Source: Pyropia yezoensis (taxonomy: Eukaryota; Rhodophyta; Bangiophyceae; Bangiales; Bangiaceae). Taken from it: a DNA stretch of 64,000 nt. This document shows positions 30,001 through 38,600 of the stretch, piece after piece; position 1 is the stretch's first letter; each line of letters starts with the position of its first letter. The stretch lies in contig CM020620.1 of assembly GCA_009829735.1 (NCBI GenBank), forward strand, positions 7,828,545 through 7,892,544, read 5' to 3'. A program made the translations under genes and the position numbers. Under the pieces are notes generated by a model. That model was given only the letters and a program-made list of their open reading frames with translations, was not told the DNA's origin and did no database searches.

Positions 30001-31267
30001 GTTGGGTTGCCCCAATGGTCCCCAAGGCCCCGCCTGTCCACATAACGTCATGCTTTCTTAGCATCCGTCGTACCCCTTCGGCTACCGAAGGGGGAAGGTG
30101 GTCGAGGTCAGCCTCGGCCAGTGCCTTCAAGGCCTCTTGGTCCTTTGGCGGCAGGTCCGCCGGAGCCGCCGATGGGTTAGGCTTCCCGTCATCGGTTTGC
30201 TGTCGCTCGGTGGTCTCGGCGACCGCCAGTACTTCAAGTGGTTCCACTTGACCTTCCTTATCAGGGGTAAGGATATCTCCTTCGTAGAGTTCGGCAATCC
30301 CGAGGATAGTTCCCTTCGGGAGGGTGACTGCCTTACGGCGATAGTTCGCCATCACTAGGAGGGACGACCCTCCTGCTGGGAGGTCTATGAGACCGTTTGG
30401 CATGGTCAACACATGGCGCTTGTACGTCCGTAGGTTGGACTGGACTCTGCAGATGCCTGCGAGGTCGCAGTTAACCGGGAGGACTGTCTCTGACAACGGC
30501 TCAAAGCGAGTTCGCTTGGCCAACCGAAGTGTCTTCGGCTCGACGCTTGCGTACACCTCAGCCACGTTAACGTGGCTTCCTTGTAGCGTCAGGTCCCTGA
30601 CGATAGCCGTGTGTCCTCGCTTCGTCCCGTCGGCTTCTTGAAGCTCGACGGTCCTCCGGCCTGGCCGGATTGCATCAACGTGAACGTTGATGAAGGTGCA
30701 CCCCAGTATGCAGGGCACCGATAGCGTTTCACATACCAGGAAGTCAACTTCCGTGGTGAGATCCCCGATGGTAACCTGCAGCGACATCGCTGCGGTCGTA
30801 CGAATGAGTCGACCATTCGCGTCCTTGATGGTGGGTCCCCGAGTCACTCTGACTCGTGGAAGCCACTTGTCCGGGAGGGTATCCTTCCGGATAAGGTTGG
30901 GTCCAGCCCCTGTGTCCAGTACAGGGTAGTACGATCGTGTCGACTGGGGGTCAACCCCCAGTGTGGCTGATACCTTGAAGTTCTCCAAGGTAAACAACAC
31001 ATGTCCTACACCGATATCCGGTGTAGCTCGAGCATCCTGAACAGGGCCCTTGTCTGGTTCAACGTGACGGGGCTTCCCGTCCTCTCCTCCCAACCTTGGA
31101 GGTTGGTCATCAATCCCCTGACGCCGTGTCGTCGGGGCCGGAAGGTGTACCCGGGGGTTGATGCGGCGTCGGCTCAACCGCGCTCTCCGTGGGGCTTTCC
31201 CCGCGGTACTCCGGGGTGGCTTGCTTGGGTGACCCCAGCGCCCCCCGGTCATCCTTCCTCTTTTTCG
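27086..31267 (-). CDS. pol: Element A Pol polyprotein with chromodomain
   Basis: Placed from the codon after the -1 slippery site at 31273-31267. The first ATG is at 31252 and overlaps the gag stop as ATGA. Numbered from that ATG: protease with DTGAG at 113-117; reverse transcriptase about 420-600, with PFGLSNAPATFQ and the catalytic YLDD at 580-583; RNase H with VIDVDACDTQVG; integrase with an HHCC zinc motif (TAGHPGGSR then CHPCARN) and a DDE core (AIDILGP, LSDNGANL, GQVERFNRTI). A C-terminal chromodomain ends WVGYDSPTWEQAANIP. This is the chromovirus branch of Ty3/gypsy; the chromodomain is thought to steer integration to marked chromatin. No internal stop is seen, so the product could be active. 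Confidence 0.93.
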   Translation of the reverse strand, partial: RKRGRMTGGRWGHPSKPPRSTAGKAPRRARLSRRRINPRVHLPAPTTRRQGIDDQPPRLGGEDGKPRHVEPDKGPVQDARATPDIGVGHVLFTLENFKVSATLGVDPQSTRSYYPVLDTGAGPNLIRKDTLPDKWLPRVRVTRGPTIKDANGRLIRTTAAMSLQVTIGDLTTEVDFLVCETLSVPCILGCTFINVHVDAIRPGRRTVELQEADGTKRGHTAIVRDLTLQGSHVNVAEVYASVEPKTLRLAKRTRFEPLSETVLPVNCDLAGICRVQSNLRTYKRHVLTMPNGLIDLPAGGSSLLVMANYRRKAVTLPKGTILGIAELYEGDILTPDKEGQVEPLEVLAVAETTERQQTDDGKPNPSAAPADLPPKDQEALKALAEADLDHLPPSVAEGVRRMLRKHDVMWTGGALGTIGATQHRIDLVPGARPARSQPHRAGPMQRETVDGEVKRMSEAKVIRPSMSEWGAPVVIVPKKDQTPRFCIDYRRLNLVTKKDSYLLPRMDECIDSLGEATVFTTIDCNAGYWQIPVADEDIPKTAFVCHSGVYEFLRMPFGLSNAPATFQRAIDIILSGVKWRNCLVYLDDVIVFSRNMDDHVQHVDEVLTLLRNAGVTLRLKKCAFFQQTVEYLGHQITPGKLGVLEANTRALRDARFPNTQTQLKSFLGMCNVYRRFVKDFARIAKPLTVLTSSTLPKVLQPPSPSEEEAFESLKRTLLAPPVLALPHRRGTFVIDVDACDTQVGCTLLQGETLIGTDNVIPDLRPVGYFSRTLNPAERNYSATERECLGVIWAVQLLRPYLEDSRFIVRSDHEPLRWLLNLGDKDSDSHGRLARWRLKMAEHDYRTVYKAGSTHHLGDALSRLDTPSGDTRPVDEDIPVVPVCMVGNATQGMVDHTMAHLACPLTLADFREAQANDDDCRRRRANLLAGTAGIFSENEDGLIYRRAPADGRHQVVVPVSLRQAVMEREHENPTAGHPGGSRMFAAMRRFFYWPAMAVDVVDHVRGCHPCARNRMSLHRQASAMKLFPPDGPNEQVAIDILGPLPIKEEGNRYILVMSDRFTKLSRAAAIPNDTAYTIMNAVVDHWISAYGVMKQLLSDNGANLTSAFCTKVLGMFGIEPRRASDYHPQSNGQVERFNRTIVKMLQCYVAEHTNTWDRLLSVLTLAYNARPHRSTNIAPLEWVMPLGVGNLTLPPGRCTRYDTPKGRPAERIHLAWLAKLSWMIPKLKGALDRTQLRYKKNFDARLRVRNATLVTGDWVYIRHQKFRGNKLMQPVKGPYQILHRDDHSVILHSDTEIQRISMNDVTPAPKPEQPQPVPAGLLHEALTTHRSDDPVGPDGIPYQVESVVGHTDPDIPGPWYVKVMWVGYDSPTWEQAANIPRQLLMPYMRRRRLL

Positions 31268-32136
31268 TTTCCCGCCCTTGGTAGGGTGCTGTCCGCCGGG
31301 ACATCCGGCTGAGGAGGTGCCCCCTCGACGGCCAGTACTCCACCTGGAGCTGGCTGCCTACCCGGTGCGGGTCCGGGTGCTCGGGCGGGATACCCCCCGG
31401 TGGATGCCTTGCGTTGCGCCGCTGCCCGCCGAGACTCCTCGGGGATGAGTGGGCAGGAAGACACCCAGTGCTGGGGATCCCCACACAACATACACCCGGA
31501 CGTGCCGGTCCCCCCTTGAGGTCGCATCGGGGTAGCCCCGTAGCTGCGGTTGCCTCCCTCGGGCGCCCGAGTGCCTGCTTCCTGGTAGGCCTTGGGTCCT
31601 TGGGTCAACCGGAACATGGACTCCCCCAACCGGTTGGGTCGGCCCGCAATCTGCGGAGGTGCCTCCGTGCGCACCGCCCATGTTGGCAAGAGTTGGTGAG
31701 GGTTACCCGTCACCGGGGAGTACCCCGTAGTCCGCACATACGGGACGCGCCGTCCCGTTCCTTCGTTGACCTGGAACTGGGTTCCAGCCGGGGCGATGTA
31801 CGCTACCGTACCGTGTTCATCAATCACCGGCGTCGCCGGTAGCAACAGGTGGCCCTGTTGGTCGACTAGAGGGTCATCCTCACCAATAGGGGTATGTTCG
31901 GTCGCCACCAGTACTGGTGCGGCCTTGCGTTCCACCTTCTCTTGCCTCGGTACCGGGGTAAGACTGGGCTTGCCTCCCTCACCCTTGGGCTTCGGGGCCA
32001 AGGCACACTCCGGGTGTAGAACCCGGTAGGCGTCCCCTAGGGACTTGCACATATGCATCAGTCGACTGAAGTTCGTCCGTGCCGTGTGGCGCCCCGTGCG
32101 GATATCCGCACGTAGTTGGGTACTCCTGCGAACAGG
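31249..32136 (-). CDS. gag: Element A Gag, C-terminal part (open at the gap)
   Basis: The frame enters from the N gap and ends in TGA at 31251-31249. It contains a CCHC zinc knuckle (CMLCGDPQHWVSSC) about 90 residues before the end, preceded by the helical end of the capsid region (TNFSRLMHMCKSLGDAYRV). The nucleocapsid knuckle packages RNA into the virus-like particle. The N-terminal part is missing here; the matching start is probably the ORF at 63127. Confidence 0.88.
   Translation of the reverse strand, partial: PVRRSTQLRADIRTGRHTARTNFSRLMHMCKSLGDAYRVLHPECALAPKPKGEGGKPSLTPVPRQEKVERKAAPVLVATEHTPIGEDDPLVDQQGHLLLPATPVIDEHGTVAYIAPAGTQFQVNEGTGRRVPYVRTTGYSPVTGNPHQLLPTWAVRTEAPPQIAGRPNRLGESMFRLTQGPKAYQEAGTRAPEGGNRSYGATPMRPQGGTGTSGCMLCGDPQHWVSSCPLIPEESRRAAAQRKASTGGYPARAPGPAPGRQPAPGGVLAVEGAPPQPDVPADSTLPRAGNEKEEG
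31267..31273 (-). promoter_or_regulatory. -1 frameshift slippery heptamer, element A
   Basis: GGGAAAC in the gag frame as G GGA AAC, six codons before the gag TGA. The pol frame is the -1 frame and is open from here. It fits the X XXY YYZ rule for -1 ribosomal frameshifting. Confidence 0.75.
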
Positions 32137-32636
32137 NNNNNNNNNNNNNNNNNNNNNNNNNNNNNNNNNNNNNNNNNNNNNNNNNNNNNNNNNNNNNNNN
32201 NNNNNNNNNNNNNNNNNNNNNNNNNNNNNNNNNNNNNNNNNNNNNNNNNNNNNNNNNNNNNNNNNNNNNNNNNNNNNNNNNNNNNNNNNNNNNNNNNNNN
32301 NNNNNNNNNNNNNNNNNNNNNNNNNNNNNNNNNNNNNNNNNNNNNNNNNNNNNNNNNNNNNNNNNNNNNNNNNNNNNNNNNNNNNNNNNNNNNNNNNNNN
32401 NNNNNNNNNNNNNNNNNNNNNNNNNNNNNNNNNNNNNNNNNNNNNNNNNNNNNNNNNNNNNNNNNNNNNNNNNNNNNNNNNNNNNNNNNNNNNNNNNNNN
32501 NNNNNNNNNNNNNNNNNNNNNNNNNNNNNNNNNNNNNNNNNNNNNNNNNNNNNNNNNNNNNNNNNNNNNNNNNNNNNNNNNNNNNNNNNNNNNNNNNNNN
32601 NNNNNNNNNNNNNNNNNNNNNNNNNNNNNNNNNNNN
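32137..32636. other. Assembly gap (500 N)
   Basis: Exactly 500 N, so probably a default gap length. On the left the sequence stops inside element A gag. On the right it resumes inside the element B 3' LTR, about 54 bp after where that LTR should begin. ORFs drawn through the Ns are not real. Confidence 0.98.
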
Positions 32637-33155
32637 GGACAGGTAACGCAGAAAGGGGAACTACGAGAATGGTATGCCTGTTGCCTCACGTGCTGCTCGC
32701 AGAGCAAACAGATACGCACGGTAGTGCACACGGGGAAGAGGAAAGCAAACGCGCAGTTGTCTTTTTCCCTGAGGGCGCGGGCCGAGGGCGCCTCGCTGTC
32801 CCTCTTAACGTGCATCTGGGGGAACCCCGGCACGTTGGCCCGGTAGCCCCCCCCCATAACCCCGAGTGGCCCCGACCCGAGTCTAACCTCGTCAGGTCGG
32901 GGGGCCACTATCACTACTAATTCTATTCCACTCACTAATCTCACACTCAAATTCTCTCAAATCAAGTCCCTCACAAATATGCAAAACACATCAGAAATCC
33001 CTCTCTCGCGTGTGGATAGCGTAGTCCACCGCATCCCAGTGCCGGGCACGGGCCACGGGCCGCCAACCATCGCCACACGGCGGGCGTGTTCTGGCACCTG
33101 GTGCCCTCTGGTTGCAGTCCCGGGTCGGCGCCAAGTCGGGGCCAGGGATGCTACA
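32637..33155 (-). repeat. Element B 3' LTR (partial)
   Basis: Starts TGTAGCATCC at 33155 on the minus strand and matches 41718-42237. The low-coordinate end is in the gap. A purine-rich tract (AGGGAGGGAGCTA, minus strand, 33156-33168) abuts it as the likely polypurine tract. Confidence 0.9.
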
Positions 33156-33342
33156 TAGCTCCCTCCCTAGTCCGGCACGTCCTCGGGCCGAACCAGGTGC
33201 CACCGTGCACAGCCTCGAGCACGTCCACACCGGTGCCGAGGTCGAGCGTCTTCACCCCGGTCACGATCACCTGCCCCGATTCTGCCCCCCCCCCCCTCCG
33301 CTCCTTCACCTTGGCCCTCTCGTTCCCCGGAGTCTGGACGGT

Positions 33343-35460
33343 ATGTCCAGTTCCGAGATCCAGGCTGGGCCCGTGGTTCCGGCGGCGAGTGTTGTGGAGG
33401 AGAACTCGGGTAGTCGCGCCCCTCTCCTGCCTCCGGTTCCTCGGATGTCGGTGCCGGCGCCGGTCGCTACGGCGGGGACGGATCGAGTTCCCCCGGCTTC
33501 CGCGATGCACCCGGTCGAGGCCCCCCCGGAGGGTCTCCCGGAGATGCTCCTTGGGCAGGACCCTCTGGCGGCCCGGCGTTACTCCACGGTGGTCGGCAAC
33601 GCCGGCGCGGCCCAGTGGCAGCAGGATTGCATGGACCTCTGGCGCAAGGAACTCCAGCGCGGGGTCTTGACCGAGATGGACAAGGCACGTCTTCATACGG
33701 CGGACCAGATGCGCCTGGCACAAGACCGCTCTCAGAGCTTCTCGGGTTCCTCTTGGGTTGCTCGTCTGGAGGATCTCCCCTTCGCACTGGTACTGGATCT
33801 ACCCTTGACCGAGCGTCGCGTGTCCGCGTCCGTTCTCCGGTGGCCGGAGGAGGAAGGGTACGTCCACCGGGCGCTCAAGGTCTGGGACGAGGCGCTCAAG
33901 GGGTCGGGAAGCTTGAACTGCGACCCCCGTCCGAGCATGGTCGCTCTGGAGCCGCCTTTCTTGACCCGGAAATACTCCAAGTTGTCGCCGGCACGGGAGC
34001 AGGGTGAGCGACGCGGGCGTCAGCGTGACTTCCTTGTGAGCTGCAACCACCAGGAGTTCTGGAAGCTGGACAAGGCTAACCGGGCGGCATACTACCCCAA
34101 GGTCATCCCGCAGCAGCAGGAAGTCGAGATCCCGGTCGGGTTTGCTCCTTCCAGCATCCCTTGCACCTGGTACTTCTTGGACGCCTTGACTCAGGCGTCG
34201 ATCAAGGGCTTCTTCCACTCAATCCCGTACATGATGTACACGTCCGAGATGACAGTCTTGGCGGCCAACCACTGGCTTCACGAGGTCTTGGTGTCCAACC
34301 GGCTTTGGTTTCTCCCCGACCTCCTGATGGTCTGGATTGTCGACAAGTTGACCGTCGACTTCCTGTGCAGCGAGGACGAGGAGTACAAGGAGCTCTTCCA
34401 GGCGATGATCGACTTCCGGCGTCTGGTACCGGTGCATGACCGGAGCTTCTTGAACGCGATTGCCGACCAGAACCGCCCGCGTCGGGATGGCTACGGTTGG
34501 GCGCAGGTGGTCTACCAGTCTTCTCCGGCTAAGGTGCAGCTGGCGACGCCGCTTCCGGCGTGGCCGCAGCTAGGTAGCTTTCCTGCTCCGGCCGCCCTTG
34601 ATCTTCTGCCAGTTGGGCCGCCGGTGCGGGAGTCGGGATGGGCCGCGGCGGTCGGTCGGGCGTCTGCGGCGGCTCCGCTTCCTCCTGTTGCCCCTGTCGC
34701 CCCGGTTGCCTCGCCTGAACCGTCACCGGCGCGTCCGCGCCCTGTTCCTGCTGTGCCGGTACTTCAAGCTCCTCCGGCACCGCGCTTGTCTGCGGCGAGT
34801 CTGGGAGTGGCCGTGCGGTCGCCGACTACTCCGGCCGCTCTACCCCGGACGCCTTTTTCCAACGCCGGCGGCGCTGTGCCTCCGCTGGAGTTGGGTACTC
34901 CGGTCTCGGGGGCCGTTGTGGACCGTCCGGTAGTGTCATCCTCGGGCCGGTTCGAGATTCCGGCGCCGACTCTGCGCCTTACCCGCTTCCGGGTGCCTGA
35001 CTGGTACCTGAACCAAGGTGGTCCAACATGCGACCAGTACGACGTCGGCATGATTGAAGACCAGCTGGGTCGTCTTCCGGTGCAGGTTGAAGGCGTCGGG
35101 TCCTCTCTGGTGCTGGGTACTTACGCCAGCGTCTTGAACGACGTGGTCGACCGGGTGTTTGCTTGCGCGGACAGCGGCCAGATGTCGAACAACCCGGTGG
35201 TTGGCGAACTTCTGGCGACTTTGACGCGGCATGGCCTGGCCCAGCAGTGGTCAGAGACCTTCACGGGCTTCCAGCGGCGCCGACGGACATATCTGGATGA
35301 GCGGGAGCCACCGGCAACTACTGGTACTACTCCGATGGCGTCATACCGGGATGCGCCGCGTCCACCGCACTACGTCATCCCGTCTTCCTCCGGTTCCCGT
35401 CGTACCGCGGAGGCAGCGCCGGAGGACACTCCCGCGGCTCAGCGTCCGCGCCGGGAGTAG
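33343..35460 (+). CDS. Antisense ORF of chromovirus B (unknown function)
   Basis: 705 residues from the ATG at 33343. The frame continues back into the LTR (33112), so a transcript starting in the 3' LTR and reading inward would cover it. Residues 1-60 are disordered. Residues 60-390 look globular and helical, with aromatic motifs (CMDLWRKEL, EFWKLDKANRAAYYPKV, CTWYFLDAL, RLWFLPDLL). A Pro/Ala-rich linker follows, then a C-terminal block (RVPDWYLNQGG, ASVLNDVVDRVFACADSG, RHGLAQQWSETFTGF). The segment RLWFLPDLLMVWIVDKLTVDF resembles RLFHLPTGVRRHIAQLGVDL of the element A ORF, and the C-terminal blocks also look alike. There are no stops and it ends 145 bp from the pol stop. No known domain, signal peptide or membrane helix is recognised. 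Confidence 0.78.
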   Translation: MSSSEIQAGPVVPAASVVEENSGSRAPLLPPVPRMSVPAPVATAGTDRVPPASAMHPVEAPPEGLPEMLLGQDPLAARRYSTVVGNAGAAQWQQDCMDLWRKELQRGVLTEMDKARLHTADQMRLAQDRSQSFSGSSWVARLEDLPFALVLDLPLTERRVSASVLRWPEEEGYVHRALKVWDEALKGSGSLNCDPRPSMVALEPPFLTRKYSKLSPAREQGERRGRQRDFLVSCNHQEFWKLDKANRAAYYPKVIPQQQEVEIPVGFAPSSIPCTWYFLDALTQASIKGFFHSIPYMMYTSEMTVLAANHWLHEVLVSNRLWFLPDLLMVWIVDKLTVDFLCSEDEEYKELFQAMIDFRRLVPVHDRSFLNAIADQNRPRRDGYGWAQVVYQSSPAKVQLATPLPAWPQLGSFPAPAALDLLPVGPPVRESGWAAAVGRASAAAPLPPVAPVAPVASPEPSPARPRPVPAVPVLQAPPAPRLSAASLGVAVRSPTTPAALPRTPFSNAGGAVPPLELGTPVSGAVVDRPVVSSSGRFEIPAPTLRLTRFRVPDWYLNQGGPTCDQYDVGMIEDQLGRLPVQVEGVGSSLVLGTYASVLNDVVDRVFACADSGQMSNNPVVGELLATLTRHGLAQQWSETFTGFQRRRRTYLDEREPPATTGTTPMASYRDAPRPPHYVIPSSSGSRRTAEAAPEDTPAAQRPRRE

Positions 35461-35605
35461 TAGTTGGAGGCAAGGAGGGTGAGGGTCTTGGGAGAAGCGA
35501 GGAGGGAAGAGGCGGAGAGAAGGGTTGCTCGAGCGGGTGCTTGTTTTCCTTGATTGTTCCATGCTTGCATTGCGTGTTCTCCTTGATATACCCGTTCCCT
35601 TCTTC

Positions 35606-38600
35606 TCAATCCTCTTGTTCCGCATCCGTTGCGGGTGAGCTCGTCTCGTCCCGAGGGTCTTGGGTGGCCCCGTCCTCTTGGTCCTCCTCCGTGTCCGACT
35701 CCAGAATCTTGCCGGCTCTGGCCACGGGAGTGCCCTCAATCCCGTTCCGTCGCGTGTAGGCACAGACGTCCGCGATGGGTAGCCGGTTTGAGGGTTCCCA
35801 TGTATCATCTGCCGGGTTGAAACCGAACCAGCGTACTCGCAGGTACAGGCGTCCATCTCTCCAGGCATGGTCGACAAACTTGACGTAGACAAATTCCCGA
35901 CCTTCTTCTTGGGATAGCCAGGGTATCGCAGTCCGCTTACGCCGGGTCAAGTCCCGTTGGCTTGGCGGTGGAGCTCGGGTGACATGGTCGCTGCTCACCC
36001 GGTACGGAGAGCCATCCACGTCTAGAAGGAAGGTCCAGCCATCCGTATTGAGAATCTCATAAGGTCCATCCGTCCTAGAGTCCAGCTTCCCCCGGGTCTT
36101 GCTATGGTTGTCCACAAAAACCCAGTCGCCACCACCCAGTTCCTTGTTCTTTTCCCGGACACCCTTGTCATAGTCCCGCTTGTATCGCTCCTGGGTCTTT
36201 GAGATTGACTCCTTGACTCTTGGGAGCAGGAGCTTTAGTTGTTCCAGGAACTCATCCTTTGCCTTGGGACCTGACTTCAGTGCAGGCTGGAGACCATCCG
36301 GTATTCTTTCCAGGGAGAAGTTGGTCAGCCGCCTTGGGGTGACAAAGTCGAGTGGAGCGACTCCCGTTGTCCGGTGAACTCGGGAGTTGTAGGCTAGAGT
36401 GAGGACAGCCAGGAGCTCGTCCCAGTCTTCTTGGTGCTCCTCCACGTAGTGCCGTAGCATGTCCACTAGGGTCCGGTTGAATCGTTCCACCTGGCCGTTC
36501 GTTTGAGGGTGGTACGTCGTGGTGTTCAAGTTCTTGATGCCCATCAGGTCACAGACTCCTTGGAAGAACAGGGATGCAAACTGGGGACCGTTGTCGGTTA
36601 AGACGGAGTCTGGAGGGCCATAGGCAGCTATCCAGTACTCGCAGAAGGCCGACGTGACATCCAGAGCCGTGATGGTTCTCAACGGGATTGCTCGAGTGAA
36701 CTTGGAGAACCGGTCACAAATGATGAGCAGGTATATGTTGCCACTGGAGGTCTCATGTAGGGGCCCCAGGATGTCCATGCTTAAGCTTGCAAAGGGCTCC
36801 GCCGCAGGGAATAGGAGTAGCTTAGAAGTCTTCTTCCTCTGGGACAACCGGTTCCTTGCACAAGAAATACAAGCCTCCAGGCACTTATGGACGTCACTGG
36901 CCATGGTTTCCCAGTAATAATGTCGTCTCATGGAAGCATACATCCGATTGATACCAGGATGTCCGGCCTGGGGAGACGAGTGCTCCAGGCGTAGGATGTC
37001 AGTCCGTAGGCTCCGGGGTACGTAGACTTGAGTTGCCCCATCGAAGGGTGACACCCGTACCAGGAGTCCGTCTGTAGACTCGGAGAAGCGACTGTTCCGG
37101 TTCAGGTCCATTTGGTGGCGAAGCTCCAAGCATTGAGGGTCCGTCAATTGTGCCTCCAGCATCCGGTGAATGGTTACCGGTTGATGAGCGTCAGGTGTCT
37201 CGTACAGGGGAGCGTGCCAGCCACGTCCGACATTCGGGAGGATGAAGCAAGGTATTTCCTCCGGGATAGGACCGGTATCGGCTGCAGGAGTCTCCAGCCG
37301 GGACATGGTGTCGGCGCAGTGGTGCTCCCTCCCTGCTCTGGTGCACACCTTGTACTTGAACTCCGAAAGGCGTAGGCGCCACCGGGCGACCCTTCCTTGA
37401 CTGCTGTCCATGCATAGCAGCCACCTTAGACTGGCGTGGTCCGTCCGGATGAGGAACTCTTGTCCTTCAAGATATGGACGTAATAGGAAGCAAGCCCAGA
37501 CGACCGCCAAGCACTCGCGCTCGGTCGTGGAATAGTGCTTCTCGGCTGGAGTCAAGACGCGACTGTAGTAGCCTATCGGGAGGAAGTGCCCATCAGGTTG
37601 CTGCTGGAGTAGTGAGCACCCCACCTGGACGCCACAGGCATCAGTCTCCAGAACAAACTGACCCTCCCGCTTGGGTAACGCCAGTACTGGAGTGGTGGTC
37701 AGGCGCTTCTTGAGCTCTTCGAAGGCTGCTGTCTGCTTCTCGTCGAACACCGGGAGTTGTGCTGGAAGCTTCTTGCTAGTAAGCTTGGTCAAGGGCCGGG
37801 CAATCAGAGCGTAGTCTCGTACGAACCGGCGGTAGACGTTGCACATACCCAGGAAGCTCTTGAGTTCCGTCTGGGTTTTAGGTTGCCGTGCATGCCGGAG
37901 GGCCTTGATGTTCTTCTCATTGACTCGGAGCTCCCCCGGACTCAGCACGTGCCCCAGGTACTCCACCTCAGTCTCAAACAGGTGGCACTTCTCGGCCTTG
38001 AGGGTAACTCCAGCCTTGGACAGGAGGGCCAGGACCTCTCGAAGGTGCTCCAGGTGTTCCGCTGGGGTCTTGGAGAAAACAATGATGTCGTCCAGGTAGA
38101 CCAAACATGTTCTCCACCTTAGCCCCGACAGGATGATGTCGATGGCTCTCTGGAAGGTTGCCGGAGCATTAGTGAGACCAAAAGGGAGACGCTTGCACCG
38201 GAACAGTCCCATGTGGCACGTGAAGGTAGTCTTGTCCTTGTCCTCGTCAGCCAGAGGGATCTGCCAGTAACCGGCATTACAATCCAGCGTCGAGAAGAGG
38301 GTGGCATCACCAAGAAAGTCGAGGCAATCATCCATCCGGGGTATCGGGTATACATCCTTGACTGTCATCTCGTTCAGGCGTCTGTAGTCAACGCAGAAAC
38401 GGAAGTGACCGCCAGGTTTCGGGACGACTACCACCGGGAAAGCCCACTCGCCATCAGACGGCTCGATAACATCCATCTTGAGCATCTTGTTAACCTGCTT
38501 CTCAATCTCATCCCGGCGATGAGGTCCAGCCCGGTATGGGTGCATGTGCACTGGTTTGGCATCTGGCTTGAGTTGAATCCGGTGTAGGGTGGCGTCCATC

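Larger units (their letters stand above)
23210..32136 (-). mobile_element. Chromovirus A: Ty3/gypsy element with antisense ORF, 5' part missing
   Basis: Order in element orientation (minus strand): gag (open at the gap), pol with a chromodomain, an intergenic palindrome array, a large ORF on the opposite strand, a polypurine tract and a 363-bp 3' LTR. The 5' LTR and start of gag are not next to it. They correspond to 62539-64000, where an identical LTR and the same target duplication are found. The copy shows no coding breaks. Confidence 0.9.

Noticed and set aside
32045..32950. ORFs running through the N block on both strands
   Set aside because: Ns were treated as coding. The sequence on either side belongs to two different elements.
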